Below, one piece after another: positions 1 through 8,629 of a stretch of DNA of 64,000 bases. The DNA lies in the NCBI RefSeq assembly GCF_003722335.1, contig NZ_CP026100.1, forward strand, positions 868,001-932,000, read 5' to 3'. This DNA is from Caulobacter flavus (GTDB lineage: Bacteria; Pseudomonadota; Alphaproteobacteria; Caulobacterales; Caulobacteraceae). The first letter of the stretch is position 1, and every line of letters begins with the position of its first letter. The position numbers and the translations under genes are program-made. The notes beneath the pieces were generated by a model that had not been told where the DNA came from, searched no databases, and saw only the letters and a list, made by a program, of their open reading frames with translations.

Positions 1-363
1 GCGCTGAGCGCGGCGGGCCTGTGGTGGGCCTGGTTCGCGCTGTGGCTCGTGCCGATGGCCACCTGGTTTCCGCTGGTCACCCGCCTGCGCAACATCGCCG
101 AGCACGCCCTGGTGGCCAAGGACGAGCCAGATCCGTTCCGCCACGCCCGCACCACCCGCGCCAACTGGTTGGAACGCGCCCTGGTCGCGCCCTACCACGT
201 CAACTTCCACGCCGAGCATCACCTGTTCATGCACGTGCCGTGCTGGAACCTGCCGCGCGCTCACCGGCTGCTGCGGGAGAAAGGGCTGACCGAGGGCATG
301 CTGACGGCGCCGGGCTATCTGACGGTGCTGAAGGCGGCGTCGGGCAAGGCGGCGGCCGTCTAA
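1..363 (+). CDS. Fatty acid desaturase family protein, C-terminal part
   Basis: The 5' end is cut off by the window; the frame is open from base 1 to the TAA at 361-363. The visible 120 residues start with a Trp-rich hydrophobic segment, followed by a soluble tail. That tail holds the histidine box HAEHH, typical of the third iron-binding box of membrane di-iron fatty acid desaturases and hydroxylases. The short tail after the box, with no extra domain, fits that family. The first two His boxes would lie upstream, so substrate and regiochemistry cannot be judged. The family call is fairly safe, the exact function is not. Confidence 0.8.
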   Translation, partial: ALSAAGLWWAWFALWLVPMATWFPLVTRLRNIAEHALVAKDEPDPFRHARTTRANWLERALVAPYHVNFHAEHHLFMHVPCWNLPRAHRLLREKGLTEGMLTAPGYLTVLKAASGKAAAV

Positions 364-518
364 CTCCTCCCCCGCCTGCGGGGGAGGGGGACCGCGAAGC
401 GGTGGAGGGGGCGGCGGCGCGCACGGCGCTTTGTCACTCGCCCCCTCCGTCACGGCGCTGATAGCGCCGCGCCACCTCCCCCGTTTCACGGGGGAGGAGA
501 ACGCCTATAACCCGCCCC
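364..518. repeat. GC-rich palindromic intergenic repeat
   Basis: This gap holds two facing arms related to CTCCCCCG...CGGGGGAG, with inner small palindromes (CCGCGAAGCGG and GGCGCTGATAGCGCC). Similar C-run/G-run palindromes recur in many gaps of this window, so this looks like a dispersed REP-like family. It could fold into RNA hairpins between the desaturase and the methyltransferase, but it lacks the T-run of a classical terminator. Confidence 0.6.
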
Positions 519-1178
519 ATGATCGTCCAGACCCTGGAAGGCCGCCGGGCCTTCATCGCCGACAACACCCGCCTGCTGCCGACGCCGCACGCGCCCGAGC
601 TGGTGCTGCACCTGGCTGACGAGATCACGCCGCTGTGGAAGCTGACCGAGGAGGCGCTGGAGGCGATCGGCCTGCCGCCGCCGTTCTGGGCCTTCGCCTG
701 GGCCGGCGGCCAGGCCCTGGCGCGCTACGTCCTGGACCATCCGGAGATCGTGCGCGGCAAGACCGTCGTCGACTTCGCCACCGGCTCGGGCATCGTCGCC
801 GTCGCGGCGATGAAGGCCGGCGCGGCGAGCGTGCTGGCGGCCGACATCGACGTCTTCTGCGAGGCGGCCGTGGCCATGAACGCCGCGGCCAACGGCGTCG
901 AGATCGCCTTCACCGACGCCAACCTGCTCGACGCCCCGCCGCCGGAGGCCGACGTGCTGCTGGCCGGCGACATCTGCTACGAGGGCCCGATGGCGGCTGC
1001 GGTCATGGCTTGGCTGGCGAAGGGCCGCGCGGCCGGCGCGACGGTGCTGGTCGGCGATCCGGGCCGCACCTACTTCCCCAAGGACGGCCTGGAAAAGCTG
1101 GCCGAGTATCAAGTGCCCACCACCCGCGAGCTGGAAGACCTGGCCATCAAGCGCACCAGCGTCTGGACTCTGCCCTGA
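519..1178 (+). CDS. Class I SAM-dependent methyltransferase, ETFB-lysine methyltransferase-like
   Basis: A 219-residue protein with a Rossmann methyltransferase core. The SAM-binding motif I is VVDFATGSGIVA at about residues 85-96, preceded by PPPFWAFAWAGG. This N-terminal pattern is typical of the family holding mammalian ETF-beta lysine methyltransferase and bacterial relatives often annotated as nicotinamide N-methyltransferase-like. The likely substrate is a protein lysine, perhaps on electron transfer flavoprotein, but that is inferred from family resemblance. It appears monocistronic, with a VOC gene 43 bases downstream. No signal peptide is visible, so it should be cytosolic. Confidence 0.75.
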   Translation: MIVQTLEGRRAFIADNTRLLPTPHAPELVLHLADEITPLWKLTEEALEAIGLPPPFWAFAWAGGQALARYVLDHPEIVRGKTVVDFATGSGIVAVAAMKAGAASVLAADIDVFCEAAVAMNAAANGVEIAFTDANLLDAPPPEADVLLAGDICYEGPMAAAVMAWLAKGRAAGATVLVGDPGRTYFPKDGLEKLAEYQVPTTRELEDLAIKRTSVWTLP

Positions 1179-1221
1179 GCGGCGACTAGAACATAATAAG
1201 AACATACCGAGGAGCACGCCC

Positions 1222-1575
1222 ATGCGCGAAGACGGCAAGATCGACTACATCGAATGGGCGGGCGGCGAGCTGCCGGCGACCAAGGCCTTCTACGCGGCCG
1301 CCTTCGGCTGGAGCTTCACCGACTACGGCCCCGGCTACACCGCCTTCGAGGGCCAGGGCGCCGACGGCGGCTTCGTGGGCGACGTGACGGAAGAGCCGGC
1401 CAAGCCGCTGGTGATCCTCTACGCCCACGATCTCGAGGCCATGGAAGCCAAGGTCACCGCCGCCGGCGGCGTGATCGTCAAGCCGATCTTCGAATTCCCC
1501 GGCGGCCGCCGCTTCCACTTCATCGACCCGGCCGGCAACGAACTGGCCGTCTGGAGCGCGACCGGCTTCGAATAG
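1222..1575 (+). CDS. VOC family protein (glyoxalase/bleomycin-resistance fold)
   Basis: A 117-residue single-domain protein of the vicinal-oxygen-chelate type. It opens with KIDYIEWAGGELPATKAFYAAAFGW, split here as KIDYIEWAGG then ATKAFYAAAFGW, and ends with FHFIDPAGNELAVW. These are the usual first and last beta-alpha units of small VOC proteins. An AGGAG-like ribosome site precedes the ATG. The substrate is unknown; members range from lyases to resistance proteins. It is followed by a repeat-rich gap and has no obvious operon partner. Confidence 0.8.
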   Translation: MREDGKIDYIEWAGGELPATKAFYAAAFGWSFTDYGPGYTAFEGQGADGGFVGDVTEEPAKPLVILYAHDLEAMEAKVTAAGGVIVKPIFEFPGGRRFHFIDPAGNELAVWSATGFE

Positions 1576-1576
1576 G

Positions 1577-1745
1577 ATCCTCCCCCTCTGGGGGACTGTT
1601 GCGAAATTCGGAACGTCGAAGAACAGACCAGAATCCGTTCGAGAACAGTTCGGAATCAAAAGGGGAAAGTCGTTCTTGTTTTACCCCATTATGCAACGAT
1701 CCCCCTCTGGGGGAGGTGGCCCGAAGGCCAGGAGAGGGTCGGTTT
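1577..1745. repeat. Palindromic repeat interrupted by a 104-bp segment
   Basis: The 15-base palindromic core TCCCCCTCTGGGGGA occurs at 1581-1595 and again at 1700-1714. The second copy continues into the usual repeat body (GGTGGCCCGAAGGCC...). Between the copies lies an AT-richer 104-bp segment (1596-1699) unlike anything else in the window. Its ends are weakly inverted (GTTGC near the left end, GCAAC near the right). The arrangement looks like an insertion into a REP-like repeat, or recombination between two copies. Confidence 0.6.
1637..1651 (+). promoter_or_regulatory. Candidate LexA (SOS) box
   Basis: GTTC, seven bases, GTTC: the spacing of the alphaproteobacterial LexA operator. It lies inside the odd 104-bp segment and upstream of the Cys-cluster gene at 1870. 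One such match is expected by chance in a window this size, so it is only a candidate. Confidence 0.3.
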
Positions 1746-1869
1746 CAGCCGCCGCGTTCCTGGCCGCGATCGCGCGCCCTTCCCCCCTTTCGAGGGCAGA
1801 CCCGCAAAACCGTCACACATCGCTTTCAAACTCCGCCGCCTGACGATCGGCCGAGCGCGGGGGAGCGAC

Positions 1870-2376
1870 ATGGGCGAGCGGACCTGCGGTTCCTGCGGCC
1901 TGTGCTGCAAGGTGCTGGCCATCGAGGCCCTGGCCAAGCCCGACGGCGTCTGGTGCGGCCATTTCCGCAAGGGCGGCGGCTGCGGCTCGTACGAGACCCG
2001 CCCGGGCGCCTGTCGCGACTTCCACTGCCTGTGGCTGAGCTCGGAAAAGCTGGACCAGGGCTGGCGGCCCGACAAGGCCGGCTTCGTGATGTACGCCGAC
2101 CGCGACGGCAAGCGCCTCAACGTGGTGGTCGATCCCGGCAAGCCGACAGCCTGGAAGCGCTCGCCCTACTACGAGCGTATCAAGGCCATGTCGCGCCGGG
2201 CCTATGACGGCTACGAGCTGGTCGTCTGCGTCGGCGATCGCCGCACCGTGGTCTTCCCCTCCGAGGACGTCGACCTGGGCGTGCTCGACCCGTCGCACAA
2301 GCTGGTCAGCGGCTATGTCACCCGCGACGGCGCTCAGGTTCCCTTCGCCATCGTGCTGAGCGACGCCGAGGATTGA
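1870..2376 (+). CDS. YkgJ-like cysteine-cluster protein
   Basis: A 168-residue protein whose N-terminus carries CGSCGLCCK, followed by WCGHF, GCGSYETRP, and CRDFHCLW. This CxxCxxCC pattern with further Cys residues is that of the YkgJ/UPF0153 family, proposed to bind zinc or an Fe-S cluster. The rest of the protein is soluble, with no membrane segment. A strong GGGGAG ribosome site stands 5-6 bases before the ATG. No operon partner is evident. Its biochemical function is unknown, although members have been suggested to act on or near oxidative protein modification. Confidence 0.75.
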   Translation: MGERTCGSCGLCCKVLAIEALAKPDGVWCGHFRKGGGCGSYETRPGACRDFHCLWLSSEKLDQGWRPDKAGFVMYADRDGKRLNVVVDPGKPTAWKRSPYYERIKAMSRRAYDGYELVVCVGDRRTVVFPSEDVDLGVLDPSHKLVSGYVTRDGAQVPFAIVLSDAED

Positions 2377-2562
2377 AGAGCACGCCTCTCGGAAGCGACA
2401 TCGCCCGACCACCGTTTCCCCCGCCCCCTTGGCTTGGATCCTGGACACGGGACCCAGAAAGGCGAAGAGGGGCGGGCGGACGCAGGGTTTCAGGCCGAAA
2501 CCTGGCAGCAGGGCGCCAGCTTGCCGTTCCCTCTGGCGGCCGAGAGGCCTATCTAGCCGGCC

Positions 2563-4347
2563 ATGAGCGATTTCGACGACGAGGATGACGAGAGCGGCAA
2601 GCGCCGGGCGCTGTCCAACGGCCAGGTGCTGGGCTTCCTGGCGCGGTTCTGGCTGCGTCGGAAGACGATCTTCGCGGCCGGCGTGATCCTGACCCTGGTG
2701 GCGGTGGCCTTCGACCTGGCCCTGCCCTGGGCCTCGGGCAAGCTGATCGACGTGGTCGCCGCGGGCCACAAGGACCAGGCGTGGGGCGCCTGGGCGGCCT
2801 TCGTCGGCGTCTATCTGGCCTTCTCGCTGATCCGCAATGTCGCCCACCGGTTCTGGATCCCGCTGGCCGCCCGCAACATGGAGGAGATGACCAACGAGGG
2901 CTTCGCCCGCGTCCAGGCCTTCTCCTCCGACTGGCACGCCGACAGCTTCGCCGGCGCCACGGTGCGCAAGCTGACCCGCGCCATGTGGGGCTACGACAGC
3001 GTCACCGACGCCTTCACCATCTGGCTCGTGCCCAGCCTGATCGTGCTGGTCGGCCTGTCGGTGATGATGCTGGTGCGCCAGCCGCTGGCCGGCGCGATCT
3101 CGCTGGTCGTGGTGGTGCTGTACCTGGCGGTGAACCTGTGGATCACCGAGCGCTACGTCCGCCCGTCGAACCTGAAGTCCAACGCCCTGGATTCCGCCAT
3201 CGGCGGGGCCCTGGCCGACGCCGTGACCTCCAACCCCACCGTCAAGGCGTTCGGCGCCGAGGCCCGCGAGACCGAGCGCCTGGCGCAGGTCACGGCCGCC
3301 TGGCGCGACGCGGTGATGGTCACCTGGAACCGCTTCACCGACGTGTGGCTTGGCCAGAACCTGCTGCTGGTCGTGCTGCAGGCGGGCCTGTCGGGCGCGA
3401 TGGTCTGGAGCTGGCTGCAGGGCAAGGCCGGCCCCGGCGACGTCGCCTTCGCCATCACCGCCTTCCTGCTGATGAGCGGCTATCTGCGCAACATGGGCGA
3501 GAACATCCGCATGCTGCAGAAGGGCCTCGACGACAGCGAGGACGCCGCGGCCTGGGCCACGCTCGCCCCGCAGATCGCCGACGCGCCCGGCGCGCCCGCC
3601 TTCGTCCCCGGCCCCGGCGAGGTCGCCTTCCAGGGCGTCACCTTCGCCTATCGCAACGCCGGCGCGCCGCTGTACGACCGCTTCTCGCTGGACATCGCGC
3701 CGGGCGAGAAGGTGGCCCTGGTCGGCCCGACGGGCTCGGGCAAGTCGACCTTCGTCAAGCTGATCCAGCGGCTGCACGACCTGCAGGGCGGGCGGGTTCT
3801 GATCGACGGCCAGGACGTCGCGCGGGTGACGCAAGGATCCCTGCGCCGCGCCATCGCCGTGGTGCCGCAGGACCCGGCCCTGTTCCACCGCTCCCTGCTC
3901 GACAACATCGCCTACGGCCGCCCGGACGCGACCTTCGAGCAGGTGGTCGAGGCGGCCAAGAAGGCCCGCGCCCACGACTTCATCCTGAAGCTGCCGCACG
4001 GCTACGACACCCTGGTCGGCGAGCGCGGCATCAAGCTGTCGGGCGGCGAGCGCCAGCGCGTGGCCATCGCCCGCGCCTTCCTCACCGACGCTCCGATCCT
4101 GGTGCTGGACGAGGCCACCTCGTCGCTCGACGTCGAGACCGAGGCCCTGGTGCAGGAGGCCGCCGAGGCCCTGATGCAGGGCCGCACGACCATCGTCATC
4201 GCCCACCGCCTGTCGACCGTGCGCGGCGCCGACCGCATCCTGGTGTTCCAGAACGGCCGGCTCGTCGAGGAAGGCCGCCACGCCGACCTCAAGGCGGCCG
4301 GCGGGGTCTATGCCCGCCTGAACGCGGTCAGCGAGGGCGCCGCCTGA
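2563..4347 (+). CDS. ABC transporter, fused permease/ATP-binding exporter
   Basis: A 594-residue half-transporter. After an acidic N-terminus (SDFDDEDDESG) comes an ABC transmembrane domain of about six helices (residues ~30-330), then a nucleotide-binding domain. That domain has Walker A GPTGSGKST at about 388, signature LSGGERQRVA near 492 and Walker B ILVLDEATSSLD. The order is that of homodimeric type IV exporters (MsbA/HlyB-like, inner membrane). The substrate cannot be read from sequence. The 3' end overlaps the convergent DUF4153 gene by 20 bases, so the two transcripts share a terminal region. It lacks a cysteine-protease domain. Confidence 0.9.
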   Translation: MSDFDDEDDESGKRRALSNGQVLGFLARFWLRRKTIFAAGVILTLVAVAFDLALPWASGKLIDVVAAGHKDQAWGAWAAFVGVYLAFSLIRNVAHRFWIPLAARNMEEMTNEGFARVQAFSSDWHADSFAGATVRKLTRAMWGYDSVTDAFTIWLVPSLIVLVGLSVMMLVRQPLAGAISLVVVVLYLAVNLWITERYVRPSNLKSNALDSAIGGALADAVTSNPTVKAFGAEARETERLAQVTAAWRDAVMVTWNRFTDVWLGQNLLLVVLQAGLSGAMVWSWLQGKAGPGDVAFAITAFLLMSGYLRNMGENIRMLQKGLDDSEDAAAWATLAPQIADAPGAPAFVPGPGEVAFQGVTFAYRNAGAPLYDRFSLDIAPGEKVALVGPTGSGKSTFVKLIQRLHDLQGGRVLIDGQDVARVTQGSLRRAIAVVPQDPALFHRSLLDNIAYGRPDATFEQVVEAAKKARAHDFILKLPHGYDTLVGERGIKLSGGERQRVAIARAFLTDAPILVLDEATSSLDVETEALVQEAAEALMQGRTTIVIAHRLSTVRGADRILVFQNGRLVEEGRHADLKAAGGVYARLNAVSEGAA

Positions 4348-6124
4348 CCCCGGACACGGACTCGTCGTCGCTCGCGCAGCGCTGCTGCTCCGGCGTGATC
4401 CGCAGGCGTTCGCCCGCGAAGGCGAGGTCGGGCATGTCGGGCGTCAACGTCTGCAGGTCGCCGGTCATGAAGCGCGTCATCTCCTCCTCCGGATCGACGC
4501 CGCGCGGATAGCAGTCGGTCAGCTTGAAGAAGCCATTGCGGCTCCAGCCCGCCTCGCCGCGCCGATAGACCGCGACGCCGTCGCCGGCCTCGATCAGCAC
4601 CTCGGGAACGCCGTCTCTGTCGAGGTCGTGGAGGTTCGCGCGGCAGGGCTTGTCGTTCGCGACGCAGAACGGCGGGTTCAGCTCGTTCTCGAACTGGGCC
4701 TTGAAATCGGCCGGCAAGACCTGGCCCTTGGGGTGGACCTGGATCTGGGACAGGTCGCGAGGCTTGCGCCGCGGCTCCGACAGGTCGAAGGGCTTCTCGG
4801 CCTTCAGCGCCGTGGCCGCGCCCGTGCTGACCGCCGGGTTCCGGTCCTTGGCCAGGACGGCCAGGGCCTCGCGCCCGGCCTTGCCGGCCTCGAAGCGCAG
4901 GAAGGCATAGTCGAAGGCCTCGGGCTTGACCTTGCCCGCCGCCAGCCTGGCGACCTGGTCCTTCACCGACAGCCGCGCCGGATCGGCGAGCGGGCTGAAC
5001 AGGGCCAGCAGCACGGCCACGGCCACGAAGGCCATGGCGATGTTGGTCGCCTCCAGCGGCTTCATCCAGGCGCCCGGCTTCAGAGCGGCGAGCGCATAGC
5101 CGATGGCGTAGCCGGCCGCGACCACGACGCAGGCGCTTCCGTACACCCGCTCGGGCGTCAGGCCGTACTGGTTCACCCGCAGCCAGATGGCGTAGCCCGC
5201 CAGGACGGTGATCGGGGCCAGCAGCAGGCCCGCGATCCGAGCCGCCCAGGCCAGCACCGCGGCGGGACGCTCGGTTCCGTCCTGGTAGGCGGCGTTGGTC
5301 AGAACGATCAGGGCGGCGCCCGCCGTCAGCAGCAGGGCCGCGGCCTTCTTGGTGGCCCACAGCAGGTCCAGCCCCTTGAACGGCAGGGTCAGCAGGAAAC
5401 CGGCCGCGATCAGCACCATCAGCGGCAGCAGCCAGGCCAGCAGGGTCAGCGACACCGTCCGCACCCCGCGCACCAGGCCGGCGCGGACGTCGGTCAGTTG
5501 CACGGCGGCGGCGAACATCACCGTCGTCGCCGGCCAGCCGAACCACGGCTGCTCGATCAGCTTGTCGATCGCCTCGATGCCGATCATCGAGAACAGGGCC
5601 GAGGCCAGGTGCAGCAGCAGCCAGAAGGCGCCGGTGAACAGGGCCGACAGCCCCAGCTGCACCCCGTGCTTCCAAGTCTCGTCGAAATAGGTGGTGAAGC
5701 GCGCGATCGGCCGGCGCTCCATCTCGGCCGGCTGCACGAGGTGATGGCCGATGAACAGCAGGGCGGCGATCGCCAGGATCACCGCGCCTTCGGGGAGAAC
5801 CGAATAGGGCGTCATCCGGATCTGGCCGCTGTCGACCGCATAGGCGGCCAGTCCGCCGGCGACCAGCACCGCGATCAGCTTCCAGGCCGCCAGCCTGCTC
5901 CAGCGCATGGCCGACAGCCCGGCCAGCACCACGAACGGCACGAACAACACCACCGCCGAGATCGCGGCGAACGCCATCGGCTGGGTCGACGGCCAGGCCT
6001 TGGCCTTCAGCGCGTGGTCGAGGCCGAACAGCAGCAGGCCCTGGGCCAGACCCGTGGCCAGCCGGGCGACGGCGACGCGGCGCACGGCCTTGGGGTCGGC
6101 GGTTTCCGGCGTGGGATCGGTCAT
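4328..6124 (-). CDS. DUF4153 polytopic membrane protein with C-terminal FG-GAP-like segment
   Basis: A 598-residue protein. The start at 6124 (MTDPTPETADP) is preferred over the longer frame because it begins a normal N-terminus. About ten hydrophobic helices fill the first 400 residues (for example VLFVPFVVLAGLSAM), matching the DUF4153 family of unknown function. The C-terminal third is soluble and holds DLDRDGVPEVLIEAGDG, a calcium-loop/FG-GAP-like motif not usual for DUF4153, so the protein may be a membrane domain joined to an exported sensor-like domain. It is convergent with the upstream ABC exporter, overlapping it by 20 bases. Confidence 0.75.
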   Translation of the reverse strand: MTDPTPETADPKAVRRVAVARLATGLAQGLLLFGLDHALKAKAWPSTQPMAFAAISAVVLFVPFVVLAGLSAMRWSRLAAWKLIAVLVAGGLAAYAVDSGQIRMTPYSVLPEGAVILAIAALLFIGHHLVQPAEMERRPIARFTTYFDETWKHGVQLGLSALFTGAFWLLLHLASALFSMIGIEAIDKLIEQPWFGWPATTVMFAAAVQLTDVRAGLVRGVRTVSLTLLAWLLPLMVLIAAGFLLTLPFKGLDLLWATKKAAALLLTAGAALIVLTNAAYQDGTERPAAVLAWAARIAGLLLAPITVLAGYAIWLRVNQYGLTPERVYGSACVVVAAGYAIGYALAALKPGAWMKPLEATNIAMAFVAVAVLLALFSPLADPARLSVKDQVARLAAGKVKPEAFDYAFLRFEAGKAGREALAVLAKDRNPAVSTGAATALKAEKPFDLSEPRRKPRDLSQIQVHPKGQVLPADFKAQFENELNPPFCVANDKPCRANLHDLDRDGVPEVLIEAGDGVAVYRRGEAGWSRNGFFKLTDCYPRGVDPEEEMTRFMTGDLQTLTPDMPDLAFAGERLRITPEQQRCASDDESVSGVRRRPR

Positions 6125-6277
6125 GGCGACGCTCTGCTCAACTCTGAAACGCGGCCCCAAGGGAGCACACCCATCGGGGCGCGACTAGGGCGAAGCTTGC
6201 TCCGCCGCGCCCCTCGACGCCTTGCCCCGACGCACGCCCGCCCCTAGGTTCCGCGCCGTTCCAGGAGTTTCCCGCCC

Positions 6278-7813
6278 ATGGCCTACCGGTCGCTTCGCGA
6301 ATTCATCGACGTGCTAGAGGCCCAGGGCGAGCTGGTGCGGGTCAAGGAGCCGGTCTCGTCCGTCCTCGAGATGACCGAGATCCAGACCCGGCTGCTGGCG
6401 ACCGGCGGTCCGGCGGTGCTGTTCGAGCACGTGCTGCTGCCCGACGGCAGCCGCTCGCCGATGCCCGCGCTGGCCAACCTGTTCGGCACGGTCAAGCGGG
6501 TGGCGATGGGCGTGACCCTGGGCGGCGAGCCGCGCACCACCGCCGGCGAGCTGCGCGAAGTGGGCGAGCTGCTGGCCTTCCTGCGCCAGCCCCAGCCGCC
6601 CAAGGGTCTGAAGGACGCCATCGACATGCTGCCGCTGGCCAAGACGGTGCTGTCGATGCGCCCGGGCACGGTGAAGAAGGCCCCGGTGCAGGAAGTCGTG
6701 CTCACCGGCGACCAGATCGACCTGTCGAAGCTGCCGGTGCAGACCTGCTGGCCGGGCGAGCCCGCGCCGCTGATCACCTGGGGCCTGGTGGTCACCAAGG
6801 GCCCGAGCAACGACCGCGAGGACGACTTCAACCTCGGCATCTACCGCATGCAGGTGCTGGGCAAGGACAAGGCGATCATGCGCTGGCTGGCCCACCGCGG
6901 CGGGGCCCAGCACTACGCCCGCCACAAGAAGGCCGGCAAGAAGGAGCCCCTGCCCTGCGCCGTCGTGCTGGGCGCGGACCCAGGCACGATCCTGGCCGCC
7001 GTGACGCCGGTGCCCGACACCCTCAGCGAATACCAGTTCGCGGGCCTGATGCGCGGCGCCAAGCTGGACCTCGTGCCCTGCAAGACCGTGCCGCTGATGG
7101 TCCCGGCCCAGGCCGAGATCGTGCTGGAGGGCCACGTCCTGCTCGACGAGTACGAGGACGAAGGCCCCTACGGCGACCACACCGGCTACTACAACAGCGT
7201 CGAGAAGTTCCCGGTCTTCCAGGTGACCGCGATCACCATGCGCAAGGACCCGATCTACCTGACCACCTTCACCGGCCGTCCGCCGGACGAGCCCTCGGTG
7301 CTGGGCGAGGCGCTGAACGAGGTGTTCATCCCGCTGATCCGCCAGCAGTTCCCCGAGATCGTCGACTTCTGGCTGCCGCCCGAGGGCTGCAGCTACCGCA
7401 TCGCCGTGGTGTCGATGAAGAAGGCCTATCCGGGCCACGCCAAGCGGGTGATGCTGGGCGTCTGGAGCTACCTGCGCCAGTTCATGTACACCAAGTGGGT
7501 GATCGTCGTGGACCACGACATCGACGCCCGCGACTGGAAGGACGTGATGTGGGCGATCAGCACCAAGATGGATCCCGCCCGGGACATCACGGTGATCGAG
7601 CACACCCCGATCGACTATCTCGACTTCGCCAGTCCGGTCAGCGGCCTGGGCTCCAAGATCGGCCTCGATGCCACCGACAAGTGGGAGCCCGAGACCAACC
7701 GCGAATGGGGCGAGGAGATCCGCATGGACCAAGCCGTGGTCGACGCGGTCAGCGAGAAGTGGTCGCGCCTGGGCCTGCCGGGCGAAGGCAAGCCGATCTG
7801 GAAGGGCAAGTAA
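6278..7813 (+). CDS. ubiD: UbiD family decarboxylase
   Basis: A 511-residue protein matching the usual length of UbiD, the prenyl-FMN-dependent decarboxylase. In ubiquinone synthesis UbiD removes the carboxyl group of 3-polyprenyl-4-hydroxybenzoate. Visible signs are the N-terminal [20 protein letters not shown], the central [13 protein letters not shown] segment that carries family acidic catalytic residues, and [22 protein letters not shown] precedes the ATG at 6278. UbiX, which makes the cofactor, is not in the window. An aromatic-acid decarboxylase of the same family is the alternative, but sequence and lack of catabolic neighbours favour the ubiquinone role. Confidence 0.88.
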   Translation: MAYRSLREFIDVLEAQGELVRVKEPVSSVLEMTEIQTRLLATGGPAVLFEHVLLPDGSRSPMPALANLFGTVKRVAMGVTLGGEPRTTAGELREVGELLAFLRQPQPPKGLKDAIDMLPLAKTVLSMRPGTVKKAPVQEVVLTGDQIDLSKLPVQTCWPGEPAPLITWGLVVTKGPSNDREDDFNLGIYRMQVLGKDKAIMRWLAHRGGAQHYARHKKAGKKEPLPCAVVLGADPGTILAAVTPVPDTLSEYQFAGLMRGAKLDLVPCKTVPLMVPAQAEIVLEGHVLLDEYEDEGPYGDHTGYYNSVEKFPVFQVTAITMRKDPIYLTTFTGRPPDEPSVLGEALNEVFIPLIRQQFPEIVDFWLPPEGCSYRIAVVSMKKAYPGHAKRVMLGVWSYLRQFMYTKWVIVVDHDIDARDWKDVMWAISTKMDPARDITVIEHTPIDYLDFASPVSGLGSKIGLDATDKWEPETNREWGEEIRMDQAVVDAVSEKWSRLGLPGEGKPIWKGK

Positions 7814-7841
7814 TCCGCAGCGTCTGAAATCGGGGGATTTC

Positions 7842-8453
7842 GTGGACCCATTCGAGTTCTTCTTCAGCTTCTACGGCCTGCTGCTGGGTTTCTCGGTGGC
7901 CGAACTGGTGGGCGGGTTCGCACGCCTGCTGCACGAGCGGCGCACGGTGCGGTTCGGCTATCTGACGCCGCTTCTGGCGCTGTTCGTGGCCATCGACATC
8001 GCCAGCTTCTGGAACCAGGCCTGGGTGATCTTCCGGCCCGCGCCCTACAACTACGCCCTGCTGATCGTCGGCCTGGCGGTGGCCAGCACCTTCTACGTCG
8101 CCGCCACCCAGGTCTTCCCGCGCGAACTGAAGCCGGGCGAGGACCTGGACGACCACTTCTGGGCCCGCAAGCGCCTGGTCCTGCTCAGCGTCATGGGCGC
8201 CAACCTGCTGATCGCCGCGCTGTTCGTGGGCCTGATCAGCCTGAACGGCGAATTCGCCAAGCTGCGGCTGGGCCCGGGCTTCTGGGTGGGCACGCCGCTG
8301 TTCATGGTCCTGACCCTGGCGGCGGCTCTGGCCCGGCGGCGCTGGATCGTCACCACCGCGCTCGTCGTGCTGTTGGCCTATCAGACCTGGCAGATCCTCG
8401 GCTCGGCCAAGGCCCTGATCGACAAGGGCGGCTGGCTGCTGACCGGAGGCTGA
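7842..8453 (+). CDS. Polytopic membrane protein of unknown function
   Basis: A 203-residue protein starting with GTG at 7842, five bases after a GGGGGA ribosome site. The longer open frame upstream only runs over the end of ubiD. About five to six hydrophobic helices are visible, beginning with the aromatic FEFFFSFYGLLLGFSVAELV. Conserved-looking polar bits are ARLLHERR and WNQAWVIF. I do not recognise the family. It sits 28 bases downstream of ubiD in the same direction and may be cotranscribed, but nothing in the sequence ties it to quinones. Confidence 0.75.
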   Translation: MDPFEFFFSFYGLLLGFSVAELVGGFARLLHERRTVRFGYLTPLLALFVAIDIASFWNQAWVIFRPAPYNYALLIVGLAVASTFYVAATQVFPRELKPGEDLDDHFWARKRLVLLSVMGANLLIAALFVGLISLNGEFAKLRLGPGFWVGTPLFMVLTLAAALARRRWIVTTALVVLLAYQTWQILGSAKALIDKGGWLLTGG

Positions 8454-8469
8454 CGCGACGCGTGGCCCT

Positions 8470-8552
8470 CGCCCTTCGACAAGCTCAGGGTGAGGACCAT
8501 TCCCGGACGCCGAGCAGAAGAAAAACCTCATCCTGAGCCTGTCGAAGGACGA
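8470..8552. repeat. Imperfect inverted repeat, REP-like
   Basis: Arms CCTTCGACAAGCTCAGGGTG (from 8473) and CATCCTGAGCCTGTCGAAGG (to 8548) face each other across about 34 bases. The CTCAGGATGAGG core is shared with the longer palindrome at 24878-24991. Transcribed, it would form a long hairpin between the two flanking genes. Confidence 0.7.
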
Positions 8553-8629
8553 GGTTTTCGCCACCAACGCCGCTTGCCGACAAGACTTGGCCTCTTGTCA
8601 TCCCTACGCGGAGGCGCGACGACAGGGCC

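Noticed and set aside
1813..4281. 822-residue minus-strand open frame
   Set aside because: Antisense to the ABC exporter; composition is Gln/His/Arg-rich without domains, an effect of high GC and codon-position bias.
4628..6247. 539-residue plus-strand open frame
   Set aside because: Antisense to the DUF4153 gene, Gln/Gly/Arg-rich, no recognisable motif.
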